Positions 23,490 through 33,678 of a stretch of DNA of 64,000 nt are shown here, piece by piece. Each line of letters starts with the position of its first letter. Position 1 is the stretch's first letter. The stretch is from contig OY987265.1 of the NCBI GenBank assembly GCA_963920665.1, positions 37,825,001-37,889,000 on the forward strand, in the 5' to 3' direction. The notes beneath the pieces were generated by a model. It had not been told where the DNA came from, did no database searches, and saw only the letters and a program-made list of their open reading frames with translations. Position numbers and translations under genes: made by a program. The DNA is from Straminergon stramineum (lineage: Eukaryota; Streptophyta; Bryopsida; Hypnales; Calliergonaceae).

Positions 23490-23943
23490 TTAACATGACA
23501 ATAGCAAAGGTTTATGATGCTTTTTCAAAATGCAAAAAAAATTGAGATGAATAATAACAAATTCACAAAGAAACTTGAAATTTAAAACTCAAAATTACTA
23601 CCTTATTCAAATGAAGGATTGTTGGTTTGAAATGAATCCTCAAATTATAGTAATTTCATGCACCAAATAATTGAATCACAATCTCAAATTCAAAAGAGGA
23701 AGTTTGAATACTATTTATGTTTATACTATAGTATAAGGTACTAGTGAAAATCAGATTTTACATTTTTAGGGGAAAAAATTTCATTGTTGCCAACTTTGAT
23801 ACTATTGAAGAATTGTTTATTTACTATATTTTTTTTGCATGAGATCACTTCTATGTTAATAACATGTTTATCAAATTAGGAGGTTAAGAGATTCACACAA
23901 ATGGAGATATTCTAAATCTATCAAGATGTGTAGTATTGTAGTT

Positions 23944-24047
23944 GTGAGAATGATTTTAAGGACATATTAAAAATGTTGAGGGAATTGAAGTACTTGTGAG
24001 AATGATTTTAAGGACATACTAAAAATGTCGAGGGAACCTAAGCACTT
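23944..24047 (+). repeat. 52-bp direct tandem duplication
   Basis: Two adjacent 52-bp units start GTGAGAATGATTTTAAGG and differ at a handful of positions. Confidence 0.9.
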
Positions 24048-24622
24048 CATGCTTCCATAGTGAAATTATCCATCTTACACAATCCTTTAACATTGAACCT
24101 TCTCAAAAAAATCAGTGATATCTAAATCTTTAAGTATCCACTTGTTTCACCTATAAGAATATACTTATTTAAAAATTGTGAACCATACATGCATGAAGGA
24201 ACTTTCTTCCTATGAATATCAATGCTTACATTTCAAGTTCAACATTATAAAGAATGAGATGTGATGAATGGCAAGTACAAGAGATGAGTAAGTGCTTATT
24301 TAAGTGGAGGAATCAAGAGGTTTGAACATGAGTGAGGGCTAAATGATGGGTGAATGAATGAAGGTATTGAATCAATGCTTGCTTCGTTCTAAACTAACTA
24401 TGGCTTCAATTAGAACTTTTGTTGTTTGGTTTGCTCATAGTTTAGAGCATTGAATGGGGTAATCTTTGAGTGGTTTGTTCATCTAGATGACATCCATCAT
24501 AGTTTGCCAAGAGTTTACTAAGGATTGTTGTTGAAAAGGTTGAAGAGAGTTGGTGATAGTAGTTATTGGATACCCCTATGATATTGTTTTGGGTTTGATT
24601 AGCATTATGAAATTTGTAGACC

Positions 24623-25430
24623 ATGGCAATTTCAAATGAAGCTCATAATTACTTGCATTGTAGGTTTGAGTCAAGCAAGGACTACAAGAATCAAGATTGC
24701 AACAATTGTCATAGAAATGCTATAACAGTTCAAAGGTTGGTCAAGAAATTTCAAGAAGGAATTTACAAGTGCAAACCTTGTGGTAGAATTGAAGCTCTAA
24801 GAAGCTTAGTGATAGAGATTACCAATGTTTGCCCTACTAAAGTGAGTACAAGAATTATTTGTAGTTCCTTACATAGAAGTGGCACTTTTAGCCTAATTGC
24901 AATCAAGAAACCTTTCTTGACACCTTGTTACATGTCTTAGCAATTGGCTTTTGCACAAAAGTATTGCAAATGGAGTATAGAAGAGTAGGAGCATGTTGTT
25001 TGGATAGATGAGTCTACTTTTGAAATTGGAAAAAATTCTAGACAAATTCATGTTTGGAAAACTGCATATGAATGCTATTCATCAAATTGTATAGTTCCTA
25101 CTTTTAAAAGTGGATGGACTTCTTTGATGATCTAGGGCAAATTTGTTGAAGGGAAAAATTTGAACCTTGTCTTTATGTGTAAAGATTGACATTGTGATTA
25201 TTTTTATTTTGGAACAATGAACCTTCCATACCCTCACTACATTGGCAAATTTAAGGGAAAACAAGTCCAATAGGCCAAAATGTTCTAAAGAACAATGTAT
25301 CACCCCTACAAAAACCAATTGGTACAAACTAGGAAAATGACCACAAAAAGCTTCACAATTAGCCATATTTGTAATATAGTTTTATCCTGAGTCATTTCCC
25401 CTATCTACACAAATCGTGTTTCATTTTCCA
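24623..25430 (+). pseudogene. Decayed Tc1/mariner-type DDE transposase
   Basis: The reading frame at 24,623-24,940 carries a helix-turn-helix-like segment (TVQRLVKKFQE), then a CPTKVSTR...LHRSG segment and KKPFLTP, as in the paired DNA-binding region of Tc1-like transposases. The same frame continues through stop codons: LAFAQKY, VVWIDESTFEIG (first catalytic Asp at about 25,007), CIVPTFKSG and TSLMI followed by a stop where Trp-Gly is expected. Around 25,397-25,430 the bases still spell a one-base-deleted version of the SPDLNPIEN signature before the third catalytic residue. Several in-frame stops look like TGG to TAG or CGA to TGA changes, as expected from cytosine deamination. The second catalytic Asp is not preserved. 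No terminal repeats were located. The assignment rests on motifs only, but several in the right order make it fairly safe. Confidence 0.8.
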
Positions 25431-25650
25431 TTTTTCAATTCTCATTTTTTATGTTTAGGTTGATTTAAAATTCCTAATCTTGTACTTACTAATGTTTCAA
25501 TTTTCAAATTAAGATTTTCAACTACAGCCCCGATTCTTTTGGAAGTGTTTCACAAGAACCAACCAAGAAGAAGAGCATAGCTTACATGAATGCAGTAATA
25601 AAAGTGACTTTCTTCGGGGTTTCTGATAAAATTAAAAAATTACTTTCTTC

Positions 25651-25904
25651 TTCACTAAATAGTGAAATTAGGTTGCCTTAACAACTAGGTTGCCTCACCT
25701 TAAGAAAGTTACTTTCCAAGCCATCAAAGTCAACAAAAATTTCTTTACATATTTATATTTGTATACACGAAGGTTCATGAGTGCCAATTATAACAATATC
25801 TGATTCAAAAGTAATTCATTCTTGTAAAATAATAGTAAATATTTATATAGTGTCAAATGTCGAGAAATTAGTATGAGGCAACCTAATTTCACTATTTGGT
25901 GTTG
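25651..25904. mobile_element. MITE family B, copy B2
   Basis: Ends AAATAGTGAAATTAGGTTGC and GGCAACCTAATTTCACTATT bound about 254 bp that align along the full length with B1 (shared GCCATCAAAGTCAA, then GGTTCATGAGTGCC). It lies just downstream of the transposase relic, but nothing shows a mechanistic link. Confidence 0.85.
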
Positions 25905-26499
25905 TTCATTGTGCCAACATCTCATCTTATCATGCTACAACATTGGATGGGCCGCTTGAGATACAAAGAATTGGACAATTCTTCATTTGGTTGCTTCAAC
26001 TTGACTTCAACGGCCTAGGTGAAAAAATCAATTTAGCTAGCAAATCGGCCATTGACCTCTTTATGATGTTTTGAAATGGCAGACATGAGCAAATTTCAGT
26101 GTATTTTGAGGGAAATGATGTATAACCATTGTTTAGTAAGTCTAGACTAAGTATTTTTGAGATAGGAATTTTTCATAGCGACTATTTACAAGTGTGCTCT
26201 ATCATTTTGAAATCAAAAGTGGTTTTGAAGAAAATAAGGTGTGGCATGAAATTTGTGACTACAAATGGATGATGGGTGCTCTATATACAAAGATTGTATT
26301 GTACCAAGTCAAAGAAGAAGGAAAAATGAATATCAAATTGGCCATTCAACTACCTCACATGCTTGGTCTCATACCTAAATCAAGAACCTAGGTTGTAAAA
26401 AAATAAAAAATAAAATCTTTAACCTAGCTTGTTACAAAAATACAAAATGAATCAAAGACACTACCTTCTTCCAGAAAAAGAAATAAATTATGTTTTTTC
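25905..26499. other. Unassigned sequence downstream of B2
   Basis: A 65-codon open frame (26,194-26,391) has no recognisable family. Nothing else is seen. Confidence 0.45.
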
Positions 26500-26866
26500 A
26501 TTTTCATGTATTCTTGTAGTATGAATTTTTCCTAGACATCATGGTTGCTCCCTTTCTAGGGGAAACAATGATACTTGGTCCCCCCAAAATGAAAACCACA
26601 ATCAATATTTTAGAAGATCCTATTTACACATTTACATATACTCTTGTGGTATGAATTTTTCTTACACAACATGGTCGCTAACCTTTCGTGGAGAAACAAT
26701 GATACTTTGTCCAAAAAAAAGCGCAAACCTCAATCAATATTCTACAATATCCTATTTATCCATTCACAAATACTCTTGTAGTATGAATTTGTTTTAGGCA
26801 ACATGGTTGCTTCCCTTTCCAAAAACAACAATATTGAGTCCAAAAAAAATGCAAACCACATCATCA
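26500..26866 (+). repeat. Tandem array, three units of about 130 bp
   Basis: Units start near 26,511, 26,641 and 26,773 with CTCTTGTAGTATGAATTT. Each continues with a CATGGTTGCT block, an AACAATGATACTTxGTCC block and AATCAATATT. The third unit is the most degraded at its end. Confidence 0.8.
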
Positions 26867-28301
26867 AAAGAAATCTAATTGTAAGATGTTGGGTGGAGAG
26901 GTCATTTTTAAAATGAAATCCATAATCCGGTATGAATCTTCAAAAGCTATAGGACAATTTGAAGATGAGAGCTTGACCGCTCATTGTGAAGACAAAGGAA
27001 TTATGTTCAATGTAGTACTTCATACCTAATTTAGGCATACTAGAACACCTTTTTCAAAAAACTTTAAACTAAGAAAAATTGGTAAATCTATCTAACTTTC
27101 ATCTCCAAAAATTCGTTTGTGATTTTAAATCTCCAATTAAAAGTTATGGATGCAATTCAAAGAGGATGATTGTTTGAAAATGTCAAGGAAAATGTCCCTT
27201 CAAAACCCTCTCCTAATTTTGTCCATAACTTTTGATTGGAAGCTCTAAATCTCAAAAAGATTTTTGAATATGAAAATTAGCTTGATTTACCAGCTTTTTT
27301 GAGTTCAAATTTTTTTGAAAAATTATATTCTACTATGCCGAAATTAAGTTTGAAGTTCTTCATTGAACACAATTCCGAACTATAGTATTTTGTTTTCATT
27401 TTGGTTTACTATTTGTTTTTGTTTTTCTCTTTTAGGTTACCTATTTAATTCTGATTTCATTTTTACTTTTTTTATTTTTATTTTTATTTTATCACCATTT
27501 TATTGTTTGCCTAATTTGTTTACTTCACCAAATCTTGTTGAAAGGACTTTTAGTTTAGAATCCCTATTTTTCCCCTAGTATCTTCCCTTTGTTTTCTCAT
27601 ACTTGTACATTTTAGTTTTTGACCTTGAACTCCCAATGTTTCCATCATTATCTAATGAAAATTTTCCTAATTGATAGTTATAGTTTAATTTGGAATACTA
27701 ATACTCTTGGATTTGTAAATTCACACAATTTGATTATAATTCCCATTCTCTAAAAGGTGAAAAAAAAATGGTGGTTCACAACATCCACAAAAAATATTGT
27801 TGGTTTTCAATTGGATGCACCAAGCATGTGATTTAGAAGTGGGTATGTGTCTAGATGAAATTTTTCCTCTCCAAATTCCCATTAACTTATTAAAAAATCC
27901 ATAATATAACTCAAGCAAGTGGATTAATTGAGGAATCCAAGATGAACCTCAAATGCCAACAAACACCCTCTATTGCACAATGGAGCATGTAGGATAATTG
28001 CTCTATATAGCTCTTGCTGGTAGCCAAAGATGTATGCGTACTTTCCAAGCAATGTACGCTTGACACAAAGTCTTCTATAGCAAGAGCTTGTATCATTGTG
28101 AATATGTAGAATATGTCCTTTATATAGGCATAGTTTCTACCCTTTTATTCATTTAATTAATTAATTTACTTCATAATTTGCTCCACAGCTTTGCCAAGGT
28201 GTTTATAATTTCATGTTTTGCCCAATATGTAAGGGAACCATCACGAAAATGTGAAATACTAGAAATCAAGGCCTAGGCATGGTCTTCACGTCCTCAAGGG
28301 G
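26867..28301. other. AT-rich intergenic sequence
   Basis: No gene was recognised. A TTAA-element right end (CGTCCTCAAGGGG then TTAA) closes the stretch at 28,301, but its left partner was not found. Confidence 0.5.
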
Positions 28302-28305
28302 TTAA

Positions 28306-28534
28306 TCCTTAAAGGGCCTCAAAGCCTTTTGTAACCATTATATAGTATATTATGAATTCAATGGTATTTGATTAGAAAAACAGTGACCAAATATTTTTTT
28401 GTAAAAAGTAAATTAATAATCATGATAGTACAAAATTAACAATGTATTGCAATTCGTATATTAAACCACAATTGAAGAGTTATAAGGCTAAATAAAGGTT
28501 GTATAGAGGTACACCCCCAAGGGCCTTTCAAGGA
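28306..28534. mobile_element. TTAA-flanked MITE, 229 bp
   Basis: Ends TCCTTAAAGGGCC and GGGCCTTTCAAGGA sit between TTAA at 28,302-28,305 and 28,535-28,538. The left TTAA is also the right boundary of another CAAGGGG end, so two elements are joined head to tail through one TTAA. Confidence 0.7.
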
Positions 28535-28779
28535 TTAACTTAGTTTCTGCTTTGGACTTAACTTATATTTTGATTTGTTGAGTGGCTCTAATATGAAAGA
28601 TTTGGATGGAGGAGGCTTTGCATTGACGAAATTTGTTGCGAGAAGAACCGACAATTTGAGTAGGTGACTTCATTCACAAAAGTGAGAGCCAATGCTACAG
28701 GGACAAAACTTCTTATAGTGTACCAGCTTACTTTTTTTTTTTCTATTTTTTATTGCTAATTCTATAGATTTTAAATCAA

Positions 28780-29200
28780 GTTGTAGAACTCCTTGTAAGG
28801 TGAAACCAAACTATGATAGGCAAAACGAGTGGTTTGCCCTGTTGCTATTAGCAAAAAAAATCAGATTTTTTTTCCATACAAAGACAAAGGTGAGTAATGA
28901 AGAGAGCATTTGCTTTTTATTTATTTTTGACAAAGTATGAATTTGTTATGGATTTTTAAAGTATGCATGTTATCCAATTAGCCCCAAAGAGTCTCTAGAC
29001 TATCCCCAAACCAAAAAAAATGCATCTATAATGATCATCTTACTACCTAAAGCAATCATAATATTTCTGACATGGCCACAACATGAAGGAATAAAGAAAC
29101 TACTTCTTGTAATGAATTTACATTGAAAAGATAGAAGTTCCTAAAGTGGTAACTACTAACTCCATCACCATAACCCAAGGCATTGATTTTGGCCTGTAAC
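28780..29200. mobile_element. TIR element family O, diverged copy O2
   Basis: It is co-linear with O1: GACAAAGTATGAATTTGTTA, GTCTCTAGACTATCCCCAAA and TAGAAGTTCCTA blocks occur in the same order. The ends are too mutated to fix exactly. Confidence 0.5.
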
Positions 29201-30805
29201 CAACCTAATGTAGTCCTAATCTCCTTTCTTAGAAAAAGTTTGTCATGGGTTGATGTAAGATTCTAATGGGTCTTCCCTAGGTGCATGTTATGGGTAGTTT
29301 GTGTGTCAAAGGTTGGTTTACCTTAGTTAAAGTTGCTAATCTTTGAATGGGAAGTAACTAAATTCCAAGGGGTGCTAGAAGTTTGTGATAGATGTGAGTA
29401 TTAGAGAGAATCAAAATAGGAAGAAAATTGGTTCAACTTTCAAGGATGCAAATGAATCCCCCATAGTACAAATTTGTGAATGATCATTCCTTTTTTCAAG
29501 GGTATTACATTAACCTTCATTAGGAAGAACATAATTCAAAGTGATCAGATTACTTCCAACCATGCCCAATTGTCATTCCAAAATATTTTAAGAGAGTAAG
29601 CAATGCCTTATTGTCATTCCCAATAAATTTAAGTACTAGAGAAAGAATTCTAATGCATTCTAGAATAAGTATTGAAAAATACACCACATAAACACAGGGT
29701 ACATGATTTTACAATGAAATCTAATATATTCTAGAAAAAATAGGTCAAATTCCCATTTGTTTGGCACTAAATGCAATGAACATATTTGTAGACAAAACCA
29801 ATCTTTGAAGATGTCTTGATTTAGTATTCTTCTTCTCATATTATATACAAAAAGAAAAGTTGGGACTTCAAGGAAGACTTAAAGTCTAGCCAAAATAGAA
29901 TCTTAAATCTCGCTCAAGTTCCACTTATTTGGTGCCAAAATTTCCAAAAAATATAATCAAGTAAGCTTTTTGAAAGTGAAAAAGGATTTACAATAAGACT
30001 TAGGAGATAGTGTGAAGCCCCCCTAAGTCTTAATTTTCAACTCTACTCCAATATAAAGTTTAGAATTTAGTGGGACTTAGGACATAGTGAGAAACCCAAA
30101 CCTTTAACTTTGCTAAATGCAATTGATTATGCAAGGATTGATTAGAATCTTTCTAACCAAATGATTATAAAAACCTTAACTAATATGAATATTTGGACAT
30201 AGCCTTTTTTTCAGGTGACAAAAAATCACCACATGAGAACATTCTATTCTATAAAAAGAAAAATCTAGACTAAAATAATATTATCACATCACTAAAATTA
30301 TCATCCATTTTCAGTATTTTTTCCATCCACATAACTTTCATTCTAGTCATTTAGTCTAGCTACAAATCGATGTTACCATGGTAATTGGCATGGTCAGTGC
30401 ATATTTAACTTAGTTTTGGTAGATGCTAAAAATGGAAATACATTACAAGATTCCTTTTTTATTCTTACTTTTTTTAATTTCTTCTCCAACATCTTTGTCA
30501 TGTATTGGTAGAACTATTCTTTGTCAAATGTGCCCCCAAAACTATGTTATTGATGACCACCTTAGCTCCATTTTTAAATTAATTTTTGGGGGATAGTACA
30601 TAGGAATCCTAAAGCTCTTTACATCCATAGATAGGAATGAAACATAGAAAAGATGGATGCCAATTCATTTATACAATCCAAAATGATATAAATTCATCCA
30701 TGAAGATACAATACCACTTCAAAGATTTTGCAAAAATTTATTGTCTAATTTCCTACATAGAAAAGGAGGAACATATGCAAGATGCTAAACCCATCCTTTG
30801 AACTA
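29201..30805. other. Intergenic sequence
   Basis: No gene, RNA gene or bounded repeat was recognised. Confidence 0.5.
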
Positions 30806-31010
30806 GGCCTTGCATGGTGAATTTTGTGTTCTCTAAGGTAATTGTGAAAAAAAAGTCCCCTGTAATTTTGTGTTGTGTTAATTATAATTTCTTCACCTCT
30901 CCTAGCTAACTTTGATTGCAAATATGAATTCAAAAATTTTGAATTTTATTATATGTGTCAAATAAAAACTTCTTGAGTTTTTCCTAATGGTAAATTCACC
31001 CTAATTGGCC
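30806..31010. mobile_element. MITE family A, copy A5 (degenerate)
   Basis: The interior is family A in the A4/A7 orientation (TCTCCTAGCTAA, then GATTGCAAATATGAATTC). The ends, GGCCTTGCATGGTGAATT and AATTCACCCTAATTGGCC, pair only in part. Confidence 0.6.
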
Positions 31011-31019
31011 CAATTTGTA

Positions 31020-31232
31020 GGCTAGGGAGAATTGCCCCCCTCATTGCCCTATAGAAGGGTAATTGTAAAAGAATTGCCCCGTAGTTTGTGCTGTGTTTCT
31101 TGGTATTTCTTCATCTCTCCTAGCTAATTTGGGGCCTCTAATTGCATATCTGAATTCCAAATTTCCAAATTTTATCATGTGTTGCAAATAAAAAAATTCT
31201 GCGGGCAATGAGGGGGGCAATTCACCCTGGCC
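31020..31232. mobile_element. MITE family A, copy A6
   Basis: Ends GGCTAGGGAGAATTGCCCCC and GGGGGCAATTCACCCTGGCC are good inverted repeats. Flanks CAATTTGTA and CAATTCATA are a plausible decayed target duplication. It is separated from A5 by only 9 bp. Confidence 0.8.
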
Positions 31233-31438
31233 CAATTCATAAGACGGCAGGGTTTTATGAGCGCCCTGCGGAACATATCACCAAAACACATATGGACATC
31301 CATTTCAATTGTTTCAAAAAGCAGCAAACAAAGCATGTATTGAGCAATTTTGAGCAATAACTTATCTTACCTTAGATCACTCCAAAGAGATATCACTCAC
31401 CGCATGCATGCATGCACTCACTTTAAGTCTTAAATTAA

Positions 31439-31835
31439 CCCCTCAAGGCCCAAGCAGTTTCTGTACTTTTTCGCACAAGTTTGAACTTTGATTGACAGTA
31501 TGCATTGTACATCAAGCTTATTACATGATGTCAACTGTACTTTTGAACTTCCATGTTCAATATGAACATCATAATATGAAATTCATTTACATATATTTCT
31601 TAGAATGTAGGGAAATGAAGTTATAACTTTTTCTTTTTGACACAAGCAAAGAAAACCTTTACTGCAAGAAAGATAACGTACAAGACCCCAGCCGCAAGTA
31701 GCCTGGAGCGGCGAAAAGAGAAGAGAGACACCTTGGCTTGTGCCGCGGTGACTGCCAGATGGGGCGGGTGAAGTTATAACTTTGACCTGTTGAACAGGTG
31801 AGAGGCCGAAAACAGGCTCCTTAGGCCTTGAGGGG
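31439..31835. mobile_element. TTAA-flanked MITE family C, copy C1
   Basis: TTAA at 31,435-31,438 and 31,836-31,839 bounds ends CCCCTCAAGGCCCAAG and its near-complement CTTAGGCCTTGAGGGG. The 397-bp span includes a 141-bp SINE plus a 12-bp duplication, leaving an original element of about 244 bp. C2 at 48,351-50,540 has the same ends and interior. Confidence 0.85.
31628..31768 (-). mobile_element. SINE-like retroposon inside C1
   Basis: A 12-bp target duplication TGAAGTTATAAC (31,616-31,627 and 31,769-31,780) flanks 141 bp. Read on the minus strand it ends CTTGCAGTAAAGG, then GTGTCAAAAAGAAAAA, the shared tail. The GC-rich body (CGCGGCACAAGCC, CGCCGCTCC) differs from the insert at the matching site of C2. 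Confidence 0.85.
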
Positions 31836-31852
31836 TTAACTTTGAGATCTTA

Positions 31853-31947
31853 CCACCAGGCCACTTCTGGCTGGTGGCTTTGTATTTCACCTCTTGCAAT
31901 GAAATTCCGTTTCATTTGTTTCAAAAAAATAACCCAAAAAAACCAAC
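31853..31947 (+). mobile_element. 5'-truncated retroposon with 15-bp duplication
   Basis: AACTTTGAGATCTTA occurs exactly at 31,838-31,852 and 31,948-31,962. The 95-bp insert ends in the shared tail (GCAATGAAATTCCGTTTCAT, TTGTTTCAAAAAAA, then A-rich). The target overlaps the TTAA at the right edge of C1, so it postdates C1. Confidence 0.92.
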
Positions 31948-31962
31948 AACTTTGAGATCTTA

Positions 31963-32267
31963 TTTCAAACTTTGGTACCCAAACCAAAAAACACAAAAAA
32001 ATGCCCTGTCGCGCATTGAGGGTGCGGCCTTCAGTTTGTCGCCCAGACAGACTGATGAAACCCGAACTCAAAACAGTGTGGCAGGACTCTGCTTCCAACT
32101 CAACCATGTCCGTAGTCGTGGTCGTCGTCCTTCGTCAACTGCTGCAACACGGCTGCTTGGGCAGCAGCAGCAGCAGCAGCGTCCAGTTTCATCCGAGTTT
32201 GCAGACACCAAGTGATGAGTGGGATCCTGTGCTGGCAGGCTTTTTCCGCGAGCTTCTCATGGTCGCA
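31963..32267. other. GC-rich island with a (CAG)n tract
   Basis: About 31,998-32,265 is distinctly GC-rich with a CAG run at 32,159-32,180 and a GTCGTGGTCGTCGTC patch. Overlapping open frames of 112-113 codons exist on the plus strand. Their products are low-complexity (runs of V, S or Q) and no domain was recognised. It could be a captured or decayed exon, but I cannot show it. Confidence 0.4.
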
Positions 32268-32271
32268 TTAA

Positions 32272-32497
32272 CTCTTAATAAAGAACAAATTGGTGACTGT
32301 GGAACGCTTTTGGAACCATGTGACAATCATCTACTTTAAAAAAAAACCAAAAATATTTATATGAGGTCAAACTATTGTAGAAGATCTCCCCTTTCGACAC
32401 TAAATTCCGAGGATGAATAGTTGTTCTTATGTCCAACACAGAAAGATACTTTGTCATCCATCAGAAAACACAAAACGTCCATGTTGAAGTTTATGGG
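32272..32497 (-). mobile_element. MITE family F (TTAA), copy F2
   Basis: Reverse orientation to F1: CCATGTGACAATCATCTACT near the left and CTTTGTCATCCATCAG near the right. TTAA is at 32,268-32,271. The right site has mutated to TTCA (32,498-32,501). Confidence 0.75.
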
Positions 32498-32570
32498 TTC
32501 AAGTTGACAAGCAACCCTCTTCTGTTTTTTACTTTTTGTGAGAAAGTGCAAGAATGGGGTGAGCACTTAA

Positions 32571-32715
32571 CCCTTGTAAGGAAATGGCCCCCCATGACCA
32601 AGGTAGTCACCAAAATTCTCCAATTCTTGGACCAATAGGTGCATTTTCTTTTTCTACAGTCAATAGTGAAGTCATCCATTGGACCATTTTGGTCTGCAAT
32701 GTCCTTGAAGCAAGG
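32571..32715 (+). mobile_element. MITE family G (TTAA), copy G1
   Basis: A 145-bp element starts CCCTTGTAAGGA, contains CAAGGTAGTCACCAAAAT and GTGAAGTCATCCATTGGACC, and ends GTCCTTGAAGCAAGG. TTAA is at 32,567-32,570. The right site is TTAC (mutated). Confidence 0.8.
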
Positions 32716-32842
32716 TTACAATTTGGTGAAAGCATTGTATTTTTCCACATTCATCCATCTTTTGGGCCTAGAAAACACTCACTTTTCCAATCATATTCAT
32801 ACATATTTTCATCCAAATTCATCGACTTCATCTACATTTTAA

Positions 32843-33049
32843 ACCCTGAAAGGATGGATTGGTATCAGTAGAAATCCTCCCTTTAGAACCATGTGACATC
32901 ATCTACTTTTAAAAAAAAATAAAAAATACTCGTTGGAGGTCAAAATACTATAGAAGATCTCCTTTTTCTGTACAAAATTCCAAGGATGAATAGTTGCAAT
33001 TTTGTCCTACATAGAGAGATTCTTTGTCATCCATGTGGACATCTATGGG
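32843..33049 (-). mobile_element. MITE family F (TTAA), copy F3
   Basis: Reverse-oriented copy: CCATGTGACATCATCTACTT near the left and TCTTTGTCATCCATG near the right. A right TTAA lies at 33,050-33,053; the left boundary is TTTTAAA and imprecise. Confidence 0.7.
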
Positions 33050-33235
33050 TTAATAGACATGGAAAAAAATTCTAGTGAAAACTAAGAGTACATTTATTTG
33101 ACAAGAAGTAGACATTTATTTTGAAATGGTGCAATCGGGCCCAATGGTGTCATCCATCAAACACTAAACATCAATGTCAACATTTATGGGTTAATAGACA
33201 AGGAAAAAATTTATGGAGTAAACAAGAGTACTTTT

Positions 33236-33667
33236 GGTCAGTTTAACCCTGTAAGGACGCTGCAGACCAGAGTGGTTTGATGGATGACAAAGAACTCTCC
33301 CATGTGAGATAGAAATGTGATTGTTCATCCTTGGAATTTTTTGCAAAAAGAAGAGGTCTTGCAGAGTAGTATGACCTGCAATGATTACTTTTGTTTATTT
33401 TAAAATAGATGATTCACACTATTTTAGAAAAGAAGATTTCCATAGTGACCAACCCGTCCTTATAGGGTTAACTGAAAGGCTCAGGTGTTTGCAATTCCAC
33501 TTGGCCATTACTCTTCCTATGGGCTTGGGTTTCTAGGTTCGGTATTTTTTGTAGTCTTAAAATGTAAAAAATGCCGCCAAGGACTAGCTGGTTCTCTTGG
33601 TTTGTTCTACCTTTTCCTCTATCAATGGAAATTGTCTAGGTCTTTTTTTTTTTAAAAAGAAAAAAAA
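33236..33667 (+). mobile_element. SINE-like retroposon carrying a nested F element
   Basis: AGAGTACTTTT at 33,225-33,235 and 33,668-33,678 is an exact 11-bp target duplication. The insert ends CTATCAATGGAAATTGTCTA, then T-rich and A-rich tail. A weak B box (GGTTTCTAGGTTCGG) lies mid-body. F4 sits inside its 5' part; without F4 the SINE is about 207 bp. Confidence 0.82.
33247..33467 (+). mobile_element. MITE family F (TTAA), copy F4
   Basis: TTAA at 33,243-33,246 and 33,468-33,471 flanks a 221-bp element starting CCCTGTAAGGACG and ending CGTCCTTATAGGG, a good inverted repeat. It contains GATGGATGACAAAGAA. It is inserted in the SINE at 33,236-33,667, which fixes its relative age as younger. 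Confidence 0.9.
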
Positions 33668-33678
33668 AGAGTACTTTT

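Noticed and set aside
25905..26391. Extension of the transposase into the region after B2
   Set aside because: An apparent W..P..DLN resemblance near 25,970 was weak. The SPDLNPIEN-like bases were found earlier, at about 25,397-25,430, so the gene ends before B2.
32001..32339. Protein-coding gene with V and S runs
   Set aside because: The runs come from simple repeats, competing frames are equally open, and the frame runs into F2.
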